A stretch of 64,000 bases of DNA from Gnetum montanum (GCA_015680685.1 MNCI01014977.1:60433-124432), one strand, 5' to 3'. Counted from the first letter of the stretch, positions 24,154 to 34,717 are shown. Notes: generated by a model from the letters alone, not told the origin. A program made the numbers and translations.

Positions 24154-26594
24154 ATGGATTCGGCTACAGAAACCGTGGTCGCTCCCCAAACACTCTCCAA
24201 TAATGCGAATATCGTTCCAGCGGCAGCAGCTGATCCAGAATCACCTCGAAAGAGACCCAATCCCAACCTCTGCAGCGGGGACGGCGACGAGCAGCAGCCA
24301 CAACGGAAGATACAGAAACTGAAGCAGCCGAATCAGGATCAGCAGCAGCAGGAGAGCGAAGGAGAACAAGAGCAAGAACCACAGAATGAGAATGAGCAGC
24401 AGCAGCAGCAGAACGAAGGAGAACAAGAACAAGAACCGCATAATGAGAATGAGCAGCAGCAGCAGAGTGAAGGAGAACGAAAACAAGAAGAACTACAGCC
24501 GAATGAGAACAAGCAGCAGGAGCAGCAGAAGAAGAAGAACGAAGGAAAACAAGAACAAGAACCACCGCCGAATGAGAATGAGCAGCAGCAGCAGCAGAGG
24601 AAGAAGCAAAACGAGGGTGGAGAGGGCACGGCCAAGGCGAGAAAGCGAAAAATAGCATTGCTGCTTGCCTACTGTGGAGCCGGATACCAGGGCATGCAGA
24701 AAAACCCGGGCGCAAGAACCATCGAGGGCGAGCTGCAGCAAGCTCTGTACGCGGTCGGAGCCATGGCCGACCCGGACGGAGCTCGGCAGGTCGACTGGGC
24801 GCGCGCCGCTCGCACCGACAAAGGCGTGAGCGCCGTCGGCCAAGTTGTGTCGGGATGGTTTATGCTGGATCCCAGTCTGGTGGACCGCCTGAATTTGAAG
24901 CTTCCAGAGCAGATTAGAATCTTCGCGGCCAAGCGCGTCACTCCCTCCTTCAGCGCCAAGAAGCTCTGCGACCGCCGCCGTTACGAGTACCTGCTGCCGC
25001 TTTTTGCCCTGGATCCGGCCGCTCACCGCGATCGCGAGAGCAGCTCCGGAGAAAGCTGCGCCGAATGCTCAGACCGTGGCCGGAAAGTTCCCGGACTCGT
25101 CGGTCGCCGCCTTCCCGACGGGAAAATCGTCAACGAATTCGTTGTTGCGGATTCGGTGCTGCCGAAGCAGCAGCAGAGATCCGAGGGCGGATTCGTGTAC
25201 GGAGACGAGGAGCGAGCGAGGTTTAATAGGGTTTTAGGGCATTTCGTGGGAACGCATAATTTTCACAATTTCACAGCGCGGACCAGGGCCGAGGATCCTT
25301 CTGCGAGGCGCTACATTCTGTCTTTCGTTGCCGAAGGTGTTTGCAGTATTGAGGGAATGGAGTTTGTTAGATGCACTGTGGTCGGCCAGAGCTTCATGCT
25401 GCACCAGATTCGCAAGATGATGGGATTGGCCGTAGCCGTTATGCGCAATTGTGCGCCCGAATCCATCATTCCGAAGGCTCTCAGAAAGTAAGTCGAATTC
25501 AGTTTGTTCATGCGTTCTTCTTCTAGTCTTTAGTTGCAATTTTGGAAAAATGGCAATGCGGTTAAATTGTAGTGAGAGAAAAATGCAAAGCGGTTAAATT
25601 GAAGTGAAAGAAAAATGCAAAGAAGTCAAATTAAAGTGAAGCACTAAAGTTGAGCAAACTTGCTTTACCGTTTTTAGGGAAATTGTTCTTAAACAGGAAT
25701 TCAATTAACCTCAATTTTGGATTATTTGCCGAGATTTTGATAAATTCGCTGTTTTTAGTTGCAAGTTCGGGGGAAAAAATAATGCAATACTGTTAGATTA
25801 AAGTGAAGAAAAATGCAAAGAAATTAAATTAAAGTGATGCATTAAAGTTAAGCAAAATTGCTTTAGAGTTTATGGCGAAATTACTGTTATTTTAGGGAGT
25901 TCAATTGACTAACTTCAATTTTCGATTAGTTGTTGAGATTTTGACAATTGCGATGGATAGGGATTCATTTCGCCAAAAGAATGAGGGAACTTCAATTTAT
26001 GATTATTTGATGAGATTTTCGATTGTTGTGATAAATAGGGATGTGAATATGAATGTTCCAACTGCACCTGAGTTGGGATTGCTGCTGGATGAGTGCCTGT
26101 TCCCTGCTTATAACCAGAAGTGGAAAAATACCCATGAAGAAATCTCTTTGAAAGGCTTGGAAGAGCAGGTTTCGGAGTTCAAGCACAAGCATGTGTACAG
26201 TCATATATCTTCCTTTGAGGTTAAAGAGGGTGTTGTTGCACTTTGGTTGCATTCTCTTAATCAGAGAAATTACTCTAATTTTGCTGCTGCCTGGGAAGAA
26301 GAGAAAGGTAGGAATACAGCAGGAGACACACAGGCTGCTGCAGTTTCAAGGCCTGCTGAAGAGGGTGCTCAGAATGGAGGAGATGCTGAAGCTGTTGATT
26401 CAAAGCTAGAGGAAGAGGGAGCTCAGAATGGAGGAAATACAGAGGCTGCTGTTTCAAAGCCAGAAGAAGAGGGAACTCAGAATGAAAGAGAACAAGAGAC
26501 TGCTGTTCTAGAGCCAGAAGAAGAAAGAGCTCAGAATGTTGGAGAAAGAGAAGTGGCTGTTCCAGAGGCAGGAGAAGACAGATCTCAGAGTTGA
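24154..26594 (+). CDS. PUS1-like: tRNA pseudouridine synthase, TruA/PUS1 family (two exons)
   Basis: This enzyme isomerises uridine to pseudouridine in tRNA, probably in the nucleus as for PUS1 homologues (location inferred). Exon 1 is 24154-25487 and exon 2 is 26039-26594. The intron is GT-AG (GTAAGT donor at 25488, AATAG acceptor ending 26038), giving 629 residues. Motifs: YCGAGYQG at 173-180; RTDKGVSA with the catalytic Asp at 222; RRRYEYLLP with the conserved Tyr at 277; HNFHNF at 368-373; FMLHQIRKMMG at 414-424. After the intron, NVPTAPELGLLLDEC and YSHI...WLHSLN complete the C-terminal domain. Residues 69-153 are four E/Q/N-rich repeats of 18-24 residues and 551-622 are four acidic 18-residue repeats; both are unusual additions. 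An open frame reaches upstream to 23971 but has no ATG before 24154. All key residues are intact, so the gene is probably active. Confidence 0.9.
25529..25940 (+). repeat. Tandem duplication inside the pseudouridine synthase intron
   Basis: The segment TTTAGTTGCAATTTTGG (from 25530), then AAAAATGCAAAG, AAATTAAAGTGA, AATTCAATTAACCTCAATTTTGGATT and GAGATTTTGATAAAT, is repeated in the same order from about 25755 (TTTAGTTGCAAGTTCGG) to 25945 (GAGATTTTGACAATT). The copies are diverged and differ by small deletions. The duplication makes up most of the 551-bp intron. Confidence 0.7.
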
Positions 26595-27270
26595 GACACG
26601 GATTGCTGATGCAACAGTTATTGCCAAAGATTTCAATTTAACTGGCAAGATTTCCCTTGAGGGGAATACTGATGTTTTCAGCAGCTCTTCCATTGTAAGC
26701 GAAAATAGGCTGATACGGTTGAGCAAGTTTTTGTTTGTTTTTTTGGCAGATGGGTATTTTGACAGTTGCCAATTGTATGAGAATACAATCCAGAGTTTGC
26801 AAGGTATGACGAGAAAATCTTGTGTTTTTCACCGTCGTCAAGCTGAATTTGTTTTTCACGGTAGCTAATGATTTTGATTTGAACTATTCGAGATAGATGA
26901 TCCGTGGAGCAACGGTAGTACATAGTAGAACGTCAGAAAAGAGTTATTCATATTTGGTGACATTTTCGTGTACAATCTTGTTTTATGTTCCTTTAAACTA
27001 TTCTTTTAAGGAACTGAAAGCTTCAGTGCTTTCATCTGGCGAACTAGAGATAGCCATGAAAGATGATGCTAGATTGAGTCACATGTGAATATGATACGAT
27101 GGAAGTATGGTCAAACTGGTGGTTATCTGGGTCTACTAATGGTCATTGTTTTCGTTCCAACACTAATGAAACGCAATCCCAGATGATTTGAACCTTGATT
27201 GATAACAAAATGGCACTTTATATCAATGATAGATAAACAATCCATGTACTAGCCCGCCAGAGGATTTCCG
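26595..27270 (+). other. 3' flank of the pseudouridine synthase gene
   Basis: No second gene is supported. A GTAAGC donor at 26695 and a TTTTTTTGGCAG acceptor ending at 26749 would remove only 55 bases, so a 3' UTR intron is possible but short. I cannot place the polyadenylation site. Confidence 0.35.
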
Positions 27271-27745
27271 AAGGTTGCTGTAGATCTCGAGGCGTTCGAA
27301 AAAAAAATGATCATTTATTCATATAGTCACAGAATTATAGCTCCTTGCATAGAATTATAGCCCTTCCTAACAAAAATATTATCGTAATTGGTCTTATTTT
27401 AGGCCAAAATTATCAAGCTTCCTGCCTCTATGTTATGGTATGTGATAGTATGGGAAGGTTATTCTAGATCTTGAAGCTTTTAAAAAAGAAATGATTACTT
27501 ATTAGTATAAAGTTGCAGAATTATAGCCCTTTCTAACAAAAAATATATTATCGTAATTGATCTTAGTTTAGGCAAAAATATCAAGCTTTTTGCCTTCATC
27601 TATGCTATGGTATGGCATGGTATTGGATAGTATGGACGCTTATGAAAAACATCCTGGGATAATATATTGTTGTAATTGGTCTTATTTTAGGCGAAAGTTA
27701 TCAAGCTTCCGCCCTCTATGCTTTGGTATGACATGGTATAGGCAC
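27271..27745. repeat. Tandem repeat, about 2.6 units of up to 170 bp
   Basis: The word (T/A)TCGTAATTGGTCTTATTTTAGGC recurs at 27381, 27550 and 27670 (the last as TTGTAATTGG). Each time it is followed by ATCAAGCTT, a GCCTCTATG word and GGTATG(A/G)(C/T)AT. The first period is 169 bp, and the second is about 120 bp through an internal deletion. No coding content is evident. Confidence 0.75.
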
Positions 27746-28064
27746 TTATAAAAAGCAACATCACTAGAGGACAAACAAAAACCGTGTCTTGTTTTTGAGC
27801 ATATTCGACAACCATATTGATGGTCCAATGCACATACAATTTCACATAACAATTGTTGACTAATTTCACATACAATTGTTTTAGAGAGGGTCTGATCTTT
27901 TCAATTTCACAAGTGAAGCGATAATTATGAATACTAATTATTATCCTTTCACACCTAATTTTTATCGTGATTTTACCGAATTTTTGCCACAATGGGTACT
28001 TTTTCATCTCTTGCTGTATTTTAGCAGCAATCTTCTTGTAATCCAACAATCTATACTTCTTCAT
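27687..28064 (-). CDS. Unrecognised 125-codon open frame
   Basis: A lysine/isoleucine-rich frame (RLLDYKKIAAKIQQEMKKYP..., then CERIIISIHNYRFTCEIEKIRPSLKQLYVKLV) runs 125 codons without a stop in AT-rich DNA. I do not recognise it. There is no promoter or partner exon evidence, and its end overlaps the tandem repeat. It may be chance or part of a decayed gene. Confidence 0.15.
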   Translation of the reverse strand: MKKYRLLDYKKIAAKIQQEMKKYPLWQKFGKITIKIRCERIIISIHNYRFTCEIEKIRPSLKQLYVKLVNNCYVKLYVHWTINMVVEYAQKQDTVFVCPLVMLLFISAYTMSYQSIEGGSLITFA

Positions 28065-28560
28065 GTCCTATCTCCTATGCAATATTTATCATGTCCAATT
28101 TTTAATGCAATCTATACTTTATAATTTAAAGTTTATGTTTATCTATAATTTGCTTTTCACAACAAAAACAGTTTCAACAGAGCACTCATTGAACTCTTTA
28201 TAGAAATGCTCATGGAACTTATGTTTTTACTATTTCTATAGGACTCCTTTCTGTGTTGCAGCATCTATTTCATACAGTATGATTGTTTTTTAAGAAAAAT
28301 TATTGCAGTTGGTGTGTGCAATGTACATTTATGTAGTTGCAACAAAATTATTTTAAGAAATTCTTCATCATATCATGTGTAAGAGTTTTATTTAGTCATG
28401 GTAGTTGGTAGTGGCTTGCAATCAGAAAATTGTTGGTACAAGTTGTTCTTGTCTAGTGATTCACACACAAATTTATGTCCTAATAATTTACAAGAAAATT
28501 CCTCTTCAGATCTAGTAGCATTTGAAGAAGTTCAATGTCCATGAGAACAATTTCATGATC

Positions 28561-29135
28561 ATTTATCTCCAAGTACGGCAAGATCTACCAAAGTTATCGT
28601 GAAAGGTAAAAGCTCTAATATTTTAGATTTAAATACAAGTAGCAGTGTTCAAGAAAAATGAATTCTAATGTCAGAGATAAAGAGACATCTAGTCAGGAGT
28701 TTAATTTGATGGAGTGTAGTAATAATTTATTTTCATCTTCTGCATTACATTCTAATGGAGACATTAAAATAGATGAAACAACAAAGGAAAATAAAAAATC
28801 AAGTTGGTCTGAATTTGAGACTAAGGATTGATTTCATTTTACAAGAAAGTATGTGTAGGTGATGTGAATAGGGGAAGTTTGCTGCAAAAACACTGGCAAA
28901 ATATTTCTGAGGAAATCAATGTAACTTATGGTTCAAATGTGACATGAACACAGTATAAAGATAAATTGAATTTCCTAAAGGGTGCTTCAACAACACAAAG
29001 GTTTTATATTTCAAAAAGAAAGCACTCCATCAGCCTGGCCAAGTTTGATGCAATTAATAATATTATAGGAGCATCTTGGACTTCCATCAAGTTAGATGGG
29101 AAAATATTAATGAAGATCAAATTGGTGTTGAAATA
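28561..29135 (+). pseudogene. Myb/SANT-like DNA-binding domain relic
   Basis: The plus strand reads STKVIVKGKSSNILDLNTSS, an acidic/serine stretch, then SSWSEFETKD*FHFTRKYV, and after a frameshift GDVNRGSLLQKHWQNISEEINV followed by YKDKLNFLKG. This tryptophan-spaced pattern fits the plant Myb/SANT-like (trihelix-like) domain found in transposon-derived and regulatory proteins. Two stops and a frameshift make it a relic. Such proteins accompany PIF/Harbinger transposases, and a relic of one lies at 35407-36024 in the opposite orientation. Confidence 0.45.
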
Positions 29136-31290
29136 GATTCAGTAAAGTCTATAAATATTGTGTCTTTAACATGTAAGCAACATTTTCAGAAAGTATTGTT
29201 AATTTAGTTAGTACTATAAACAGAGTTGAGGAAGAGAAATGCAGTGGAAAGGAAAAAGATTAAACATCTTGAAAATATTGCAAAATTATTTCTCAAAAGT
29301 AAATGTACATTTTACCAAAAATTCTTTTTTTAAGTTAAAAATTACTTTATTAATCTTATTTAAGTTTTCCATTTTTTATGTTACTATGCAAGCTTTTGTT
29401 CGTGCATTTTTGAAAAGCAACTTAGACCAGGACTTGTAGGGTAGCATTGTGAAATTTGTGCATGAATGGAGATGAAAAATGAAAAAGAAATATACGAAAC
29501 TCATAGAATCAAGAAAAATGTTTAGCCATTTGATTTTTGTATTAGTGATATTTTTATGCTATCATTTACTATGTTGCTGCTTGTTACATAGTCCATTATG
29601 TATTTGTATTCAATGTGTTACAGAAACTAAACTTTGGATTATCATGTTTTACACAAAAAAATAGACAAGATATGCAAGCCTTTTTCAATTTATGAGCACA
29701 TTATTTTCCCTAATGCATATGCCTTAGAAATTAGTTACAAGCTTGATATGATTTCATTCTTAGCAATATTTAGCATTGTTTTTTCATGTCATTTTGTTTT
29801 CAATTGATCATTATTGCAATGCATTGGTAGTAGAGATGTCAAAAATATCATACTCATGGTAGATATCAACAGGTCCTAGGTAAACTTACATGAAATATTT
29901 TGTAGTTTGCCTGATAACATTTGTTCATTTTTGTTTTCTTTTTAACAAGTAAAAAGTAAAATTTATTAGTAATATAACTTTGGGTTTTAGTGAGGCATTC
30001 AACATAGAACTCTTGGTAACAATAATGGTTTTGTGCAATGGAATATGGCCTTGTCTTGAAATGTTTTTCAAAGGATTTTAGTTGACATGAACGTAAACTT
30101 TCTATTGATGGGTGAGATTTCAAAGCATTTGTATATGCCATGACAAGGAAGGATTCCTCTTTACCTAGGCATGGAGGTGTGATGGTTGGCCAATCACCCA
30201 TGTATTAAAAAGTGTAATTGGTCTCCAATAGTTTGCCATCATACATGCATACAAGGTGTAACTGTTATAAGATAGTCTACTATTGATAAAAGCCAACCCT
30301 TATTTAAGACTTAAATTTCCTAAATAATATTTGAATAGTATTGTAGAAAAGCATTGTGAATGTTACAAATAACATGACATAATGTTAAGTTATTTTTTTG
30401 GTGATTAAAAAGAAAATTTTATTAGCCAAATATCCTACAAATATCAAGTAGAGTTATCCTCATGTTGTTCATAATTTTCCCATAACCAAAATTCAAGTGT
30501 TGTATAGCAGAATCATTTTTTATAAATATTTCTTGGGCGATAATAAAGTAGATGAATGCCCTATGGCATGCTTACAAAACTTTGGGCAGTTAAGAGTATA
30601 AATTGATCTAACTCATGAATAAGTAAACCAAAATAGAAATACCAAATGAAGCAAAACAATGAACTAAAATCTCAACTGTCAATATTCAACGGGGGAATCA
30701 CATCCGTTTTCACCAAGTAAAGAGACCTGTGAACTGTTTTCATCACCATCATTTGAGATGTTAGTACATGGAAGCTCGTTTAATATGTAAGGTCACAATA
30801 GATGTATCGTCTGCAAGAATCCATTGTATAATACCAACAGTAAGAGTAAGAATCATTTTAGGATTGACCTAGAATATTCAAAAAACCTTAATATCAGTGA
30901 TCACAAAACACCTGAATCTGAACATACGATGTCTGACATACATCTGGCAGCAGAAATTAGAACCAATGACTTTTTCCTAAAAATGCTCGTTGCTGCATAT
31001 ATTCTGGTTGATAAAGATGTCTATGTTTCATTGTCACTGACAATAAATAAGGAATAATAGTACGTAAAAAACTATACAAAGAATGGTATCATTATTTAAA
31101 ACTCTTTATTTAAGTTTAAAATAGCAGCAAGATAAAAACTAATTTTACTTGTTTGTAAATAAGCATTATCAACAATATTGAAAATAACTCCTTTGTGTAT
31201 AGTCAACTCGTATGTTTTTTCCATTTAGCAAATAAAATATTTCTGTGACTTTTATCAAGCTCTTTTTATCTTCGGTTGACTTTTAACTAG
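29136..31290. other. AT-rich intergenic DNA
   Basis: No gene, LTR or clear repeat unit was recognised on either strand. Short open frames here look like chance in AT-rich DNA. Confidence 0.4.
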
Positions 31291-31738
31291 CTTAGTTATA
31301 TATTTATAATATATATTCATAAATTGGCCCAGAGAATCTTATTTGTTTACAGGTAAAAAGTTCTTTAAGTAAAAAATTTCACGACTTTTGGACGAAGAAC
31401 AAGAGTTCTGTACCTTATTTTTCCTAAGGATGGGTTTTCTAAAATTTTTTTTTTCCATCAATTAGTGTATGCTCTCACCCTCAGCCCAATTTGTTGTTTT
31501 TCATATATAATGCAAATTCGGCTGAGAGTGAGAGGGATGAATTTTTTTTTTTGAAAACCCATCCTTAGGAAAAATAAAGTACAGAACTTTTGTTCTTCGT
31601 CCAAAAGGCACAAAAATTTGGGTTTTTAAATCTTGTTCTTCGTTCAGAAATCGTGAAATTTTTTATTCAAAAAACTTTTTACTTATAAACAAATAAAATT
31701 CTCTCGGCCAATTTATAGATATATATTATACTAAAGTA
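31291..31738. repeat. Large foldback (inverted repeat) with about 200-bp arms
   Basis: The left arm (31291-31493) and right arm (31511-31738) are reverse complements over most of their length. Examples are ATAAATTGGCC, TTATTTGTTTA, AAAAATTTCACGA, GACGAAGAACAA, TTATTTTTCCTAAGGATGGG and CTCTCA(C)CCTCAGCC. The loop is under 20 bases. The right arm has about 40-60 extra bases, caused by a second copy of GAACGAAGAACAAGA. The termini are AT-rich (TTAGTTATATATTTATAATATA against its partner). It would fold into a very long hairpin; it may be a foldback or MITE-like element, or a source of small RNA. Confidence 0.85.
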
Positions 31739-31836
31739 GTGATTGCAAGTCGTATGCTGCAGCGATGATTTAAACATAACTTATAAAAATATTATAAGAC
31801 CATGGAATGCTTTATTGAATAATTATAAGAATGAGA

Positions 31837-32525
31837 TCATTTTTCATTAGATTTAATGCGTTGCTCTTCATCCAATCTACTTTGAAGATGTGAAACCTTA
31901 AATATCTTGATATATCTTTCTTTGGAGATCTTCAAACTGTCAATACTTTTCATTCGAGATAGTGCCACAAATGTAAGACCCATTGTTTCTTTGCTACCAA
32001 CATCTATACACGCTTTCTTCAATATCATTCCTTGTGACTTATCTATCGTTAAAGTCCATGCTAATCTAAGTGGTAGTTGGCAAGATCCTCCATGTATGAT
32101 TGGTGGAATGAGTACTTGTCAAGGATGTTCATTATCATATGGTACTCCAATATAAGAGTCAAACTCAATGATGATATACGATGGCAACTATGGAGGTTGA
32201 CAGTGTGGACTATATATTATTTTCTTAGTGACTCCCAATGCATCATTAACCAATCATGCTTCCGGCCATAGATTAACAGTGAGCATAACCGCGGTCCAAT
32301 TTGCATTCTGAATTATCCCAGAATTTCACACCATTTGTCTTTATATTTTAAGTAATATTTTTTCATTATGCATATGCACTTTATCCTTTGTATCAAACAA
32401 ATGCACAGAATTCTCAAATCCATCTCGCTCATCCAATGTTGATGGAAGTTGCATTCTCAAACTTAAAAAGTCATAATCCTCGTTAGTCATTTTTCCTTCT
32501 CGTATATTCATCAAAACTTCAAAGA
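31837..32525 (-). pseudogene. PIF1-like helicase C-terminal relic
   Basis: The minus strand reads REGKMTNEDYDFLSLRMQLPS, HLFDTKDKVHMHNEK, NLWPEA*LVNDALGV, then IIIEFDSYIGVPYDNEHP, and finally CQLPLRLAWTLTIDKSQGM and GLTFVALSRMKSIDSL. The last two are helicase motifs V/VI of the PIF1 family. At least one frameshift and several stops are present, and the ATP-binding half is missing. Such helicases occur as Helitron cargo and as stand-alone plant genes; no Helitron ends were identified. Confidence 0.75.
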
Positions 32526-33358
32526 AAACCCAAGCGACTAAACCCTAATGAAATCTTCAAGGGGATAGGAAAAAATTTCTTATTCTAATAAAACTGAGAA
32601 AAAGCAAACCAACAAAAGAATAATGTGCGTATCATTAGTTGTCTATGAATGTAGGCATGTACCCGGGCGCTACTACCCAAATTTCAGTGTCTTAAATTTT
32701 GTAAGGTACAAAATGATTTAATGTACAGCCATATAAGGGTTAGTATAGAATGAAAAATTCATTTTTAGGAGCACCACAGTTGGGTAATTAGAGTTTAAAC
32801 AAGTTAATTATAAATTTAAAACCTTTTTTACCATCAGATTTCCATTACCCTTGTCCAGTTTTGGAACCTGATCAGCGTTAAATTTCCATGGGCATTTTCA
32901 CCAAAACGTACATATACTCATTCAAAATATGCCACCACACTGGATACGTGCTAAACTAAACTGTAAATCCGCGTGAAATTGCACAGGTGGACAGTGGCTT
33001 AAGCTTTTTACCTTGGTTGCTTCTTGCTATAGCTGGCACATAGTTTTCTCTGGAGAACTATTGTCTACCGAGTTATAACCCAATTATGTTAAAGGCAATG
33101 AGGCTTGTGAAATTTGTCTAAATTATTTCTCCAAAATAATGCAGACGGCATCTGCGATTTGTTGACTTAAAATTTGATACCTTATATATAGCAGGCGAGA
33201 AGAACTATTTGGGTCATCGGTGAACCTGCATTATTGTTGGGTCTCCTATTTTCCACAAAGGTGTATTTTCCTATGCTTGTTCTTTAGACATGATTTGTGT
33301 TAGTTCAGAGTTCGAGCCATCTGGTTGTCCATTTCTATTGTTAATAGTTTTGAATCTT
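32526..33358. other. Intergenic DNA upstream of the 33.6-kb region
   Basis: No coding frame or element was recognised. Sequence composition becomes less AT-rich toward 33.0 kb. Confidence 0.35.
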
Positions 33359-33465
33359 CCATTTGATGTTTGGCTCTTGCTAACTCAGTTCCATCTGTCT
33401 TTTGTATTTTTCCATTTGATGTTTGGCTCTAGCTAACTCAGTTCCATCTGTCTTTTGTATTTTTG
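33359..33465. repeat. 53-bp direct tandem duplication
   Basis: CCATTTGATGTTTGGCTCT(T)GCTAACTCAG...TTTTGTATTTTT occurs at 33359 and again at 33412, almost identical, so the duplication is recent. Confidence 0.9.
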
Positions 33466-33597
33466 CGAGACCCATATTTGTTAGTTTTTAGTACGATAAT
33501 GGTTTGTGTTTCAGTTTGTGCTTTAGTGATTGATTCATTTTATCCAGTTAGCAACACAATAATCTACTTTCCACGTTGATCTGAGAACAATCCGATA

Positions 33598-33810
33598 ATG
33601 GGTACCATGGATCGGAAGAATATTTGTTGGTTCGTCCATGCTCAGACGATTCTTCTTTTACTGGGCTTGTCTTTAGCTTCTCGTGAGGACGTGGCCGGAA
33701 TGCATGATGGCGAGCGCCTGCACCCACGTGAAGTCGCGGGTTCGACCCGCGGGTTGGACGCCGATCATGCGCGCGTTGACGTGGAGGCGGGCGTCGCTGA
33801 CGACGGCTAA
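33598..33810 (+). CDS. Short ORF with secretory-leader-like N-terminus, chimeric
   Basis: From the ATG at 33598 or 33607 the frame reads MDRKNICWFVH followed by AQTILLLLGLSLAS, which looks like a signal peptide with a hydrophobic core. From about 33685 the frame runs antisense through the broken root-cap-like gene and is not natural protein. Either this is chance, or 33607-33685 is a first exon or leader piece joined to foreign DNA. A GTGAGG donor-like word lies at 33682. Confidence 0.2.
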   Translation: MGTMDRKNICWFVHAQTILLLLGLSLASREDVAGMHDGERLHPREVAGSTRGLDADHARVDVEAGVADDG

Positions 33811-34241
33811 GGAATGGCCGGCGGAGCCGTGAAAGTAGAACAGTCGGCCGTCGGCGTCGACGAAGCGCGGGTCGTAGTAGATAGAGCCGTAGCCGTTACA
33901 GCCCGGCACGCGACGCCGACACGACGCCTAGCATTTGATGCAATTCACGTAACATGCCTTGGATCCGGGATCCCCTGGTTTCCGCGCAGGGCATTCCTTG
34001 GACAGTAGAACGTCTTCAGAAAACACTTGCCTCTGCTTAGGCATACCGTGGATTCTCCTGCTTTGGCTCCTCCTCCGCCCTCTGCTCCTGCTCTTTTGGA
34101 TAGTTTTGCGAAACGAGTTCGCACGCCTAAATTCTTTTCTAAATTCTTTTCTTCTGCAACTGCTGATCGTGCCAAGAGAATCGGGCACAGCAGAAGAAGA
34201 ACAGTTGCTTGGGAGATTGCAGGCAAAGAAGAAGAAGCCAT
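33673..34241 (-). pseudogene. Root-cap / LEA-related secreted protein, broken
   Basis: From the ATG at 34241 (minus) the frame encodes a signal peptide (LPAISQATVLLLLCPILLARSAVA), a linker, and CLSRGKCFLKTFYCP. A one-base deletion at that point shifts the frame; the continuation in the next frame is KECPARKPGDPGSKACYVNCIKC, ended by a TAG. The same frame resumes after it: CNGYGSIYYDPRFVDADG, LFYFHGSAGHSLAVVSDARLHVNA, TRDFTWVQALAIM. This Cys-rich plus DPRF-DADG/FYFHG pattern matches plant root-cap/LEA-like proteins. The C-terminal part after HSGHVLT is missing. The local GC-rich coding composition differs from the surroundings, suggesting fairly recent decay. Confidence 0.75.
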
Positions 34242-34553
34242 TAGGGTGTGATGGTTCTGTGAGAGAGTGTTTTTGGGTTTTGTGTTGAAATGATAAGTGA
34301 GATTTACTTGTGTAGAGGGCGCGGAGTAAGTGAGGGGAAAGTCTGGGTGCAATGTGTGAACAAGTCATGAGATTTGTTTGACCGTCATGGCTTCTCTGCT
34401 GTCTGTTTACTTCTCTGCTATCTGTTTATCCTGCTGGCTGCCCGCTGTGGCATCCAATTTTTTATCCGTTTTGGTTTCAGGCAGGGGCATTGGCGCAAGT
34501 GGAATAATTTTTGCGTTACAATGCAGGCACCGTAAAGCCTCATTCCTGGAGAG

Positions 34554-34717
34554 GTGCGCTGGTTTTATTAGCATAAATGAATACTTTTGTATTAATTTTT
34601 TTATTGTTATGTACAGTCAATTCCCCCACAACATGTGCGCTGGTTTTGTTAGCATAAATGAATACTTTTGTATTAATTTCTTTATTGTTCCCTGTACAGT
34701 CAGTTCCCCCACAACAT
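34554..34717. repeat. 81-bp direct duplication
   Basis: GTGCGCTGGTTTTATTAGCATAAATGAATAC...CCCCCACAACAT at 34554 is repeated from 34635 with a few substitutions and a short insertion (CCC) near 34690. Confidence 0.9.

Noticed and set aside
24164-24715. Long minus-strand open frames rich in Ser, Leu, Phe and Cys across the start of the pseudouridine synthase gene
   Set aside because: They are antisense shadows of the GAG/CAG-rich repeats in the real exon.
33945-34352. Start of the root-cap-like protein at the upstream Met (34352)
   Set aside because: The extra 37 residues are not signal-like, while the ATG at 34241 is followed directly by a good signal peptide.
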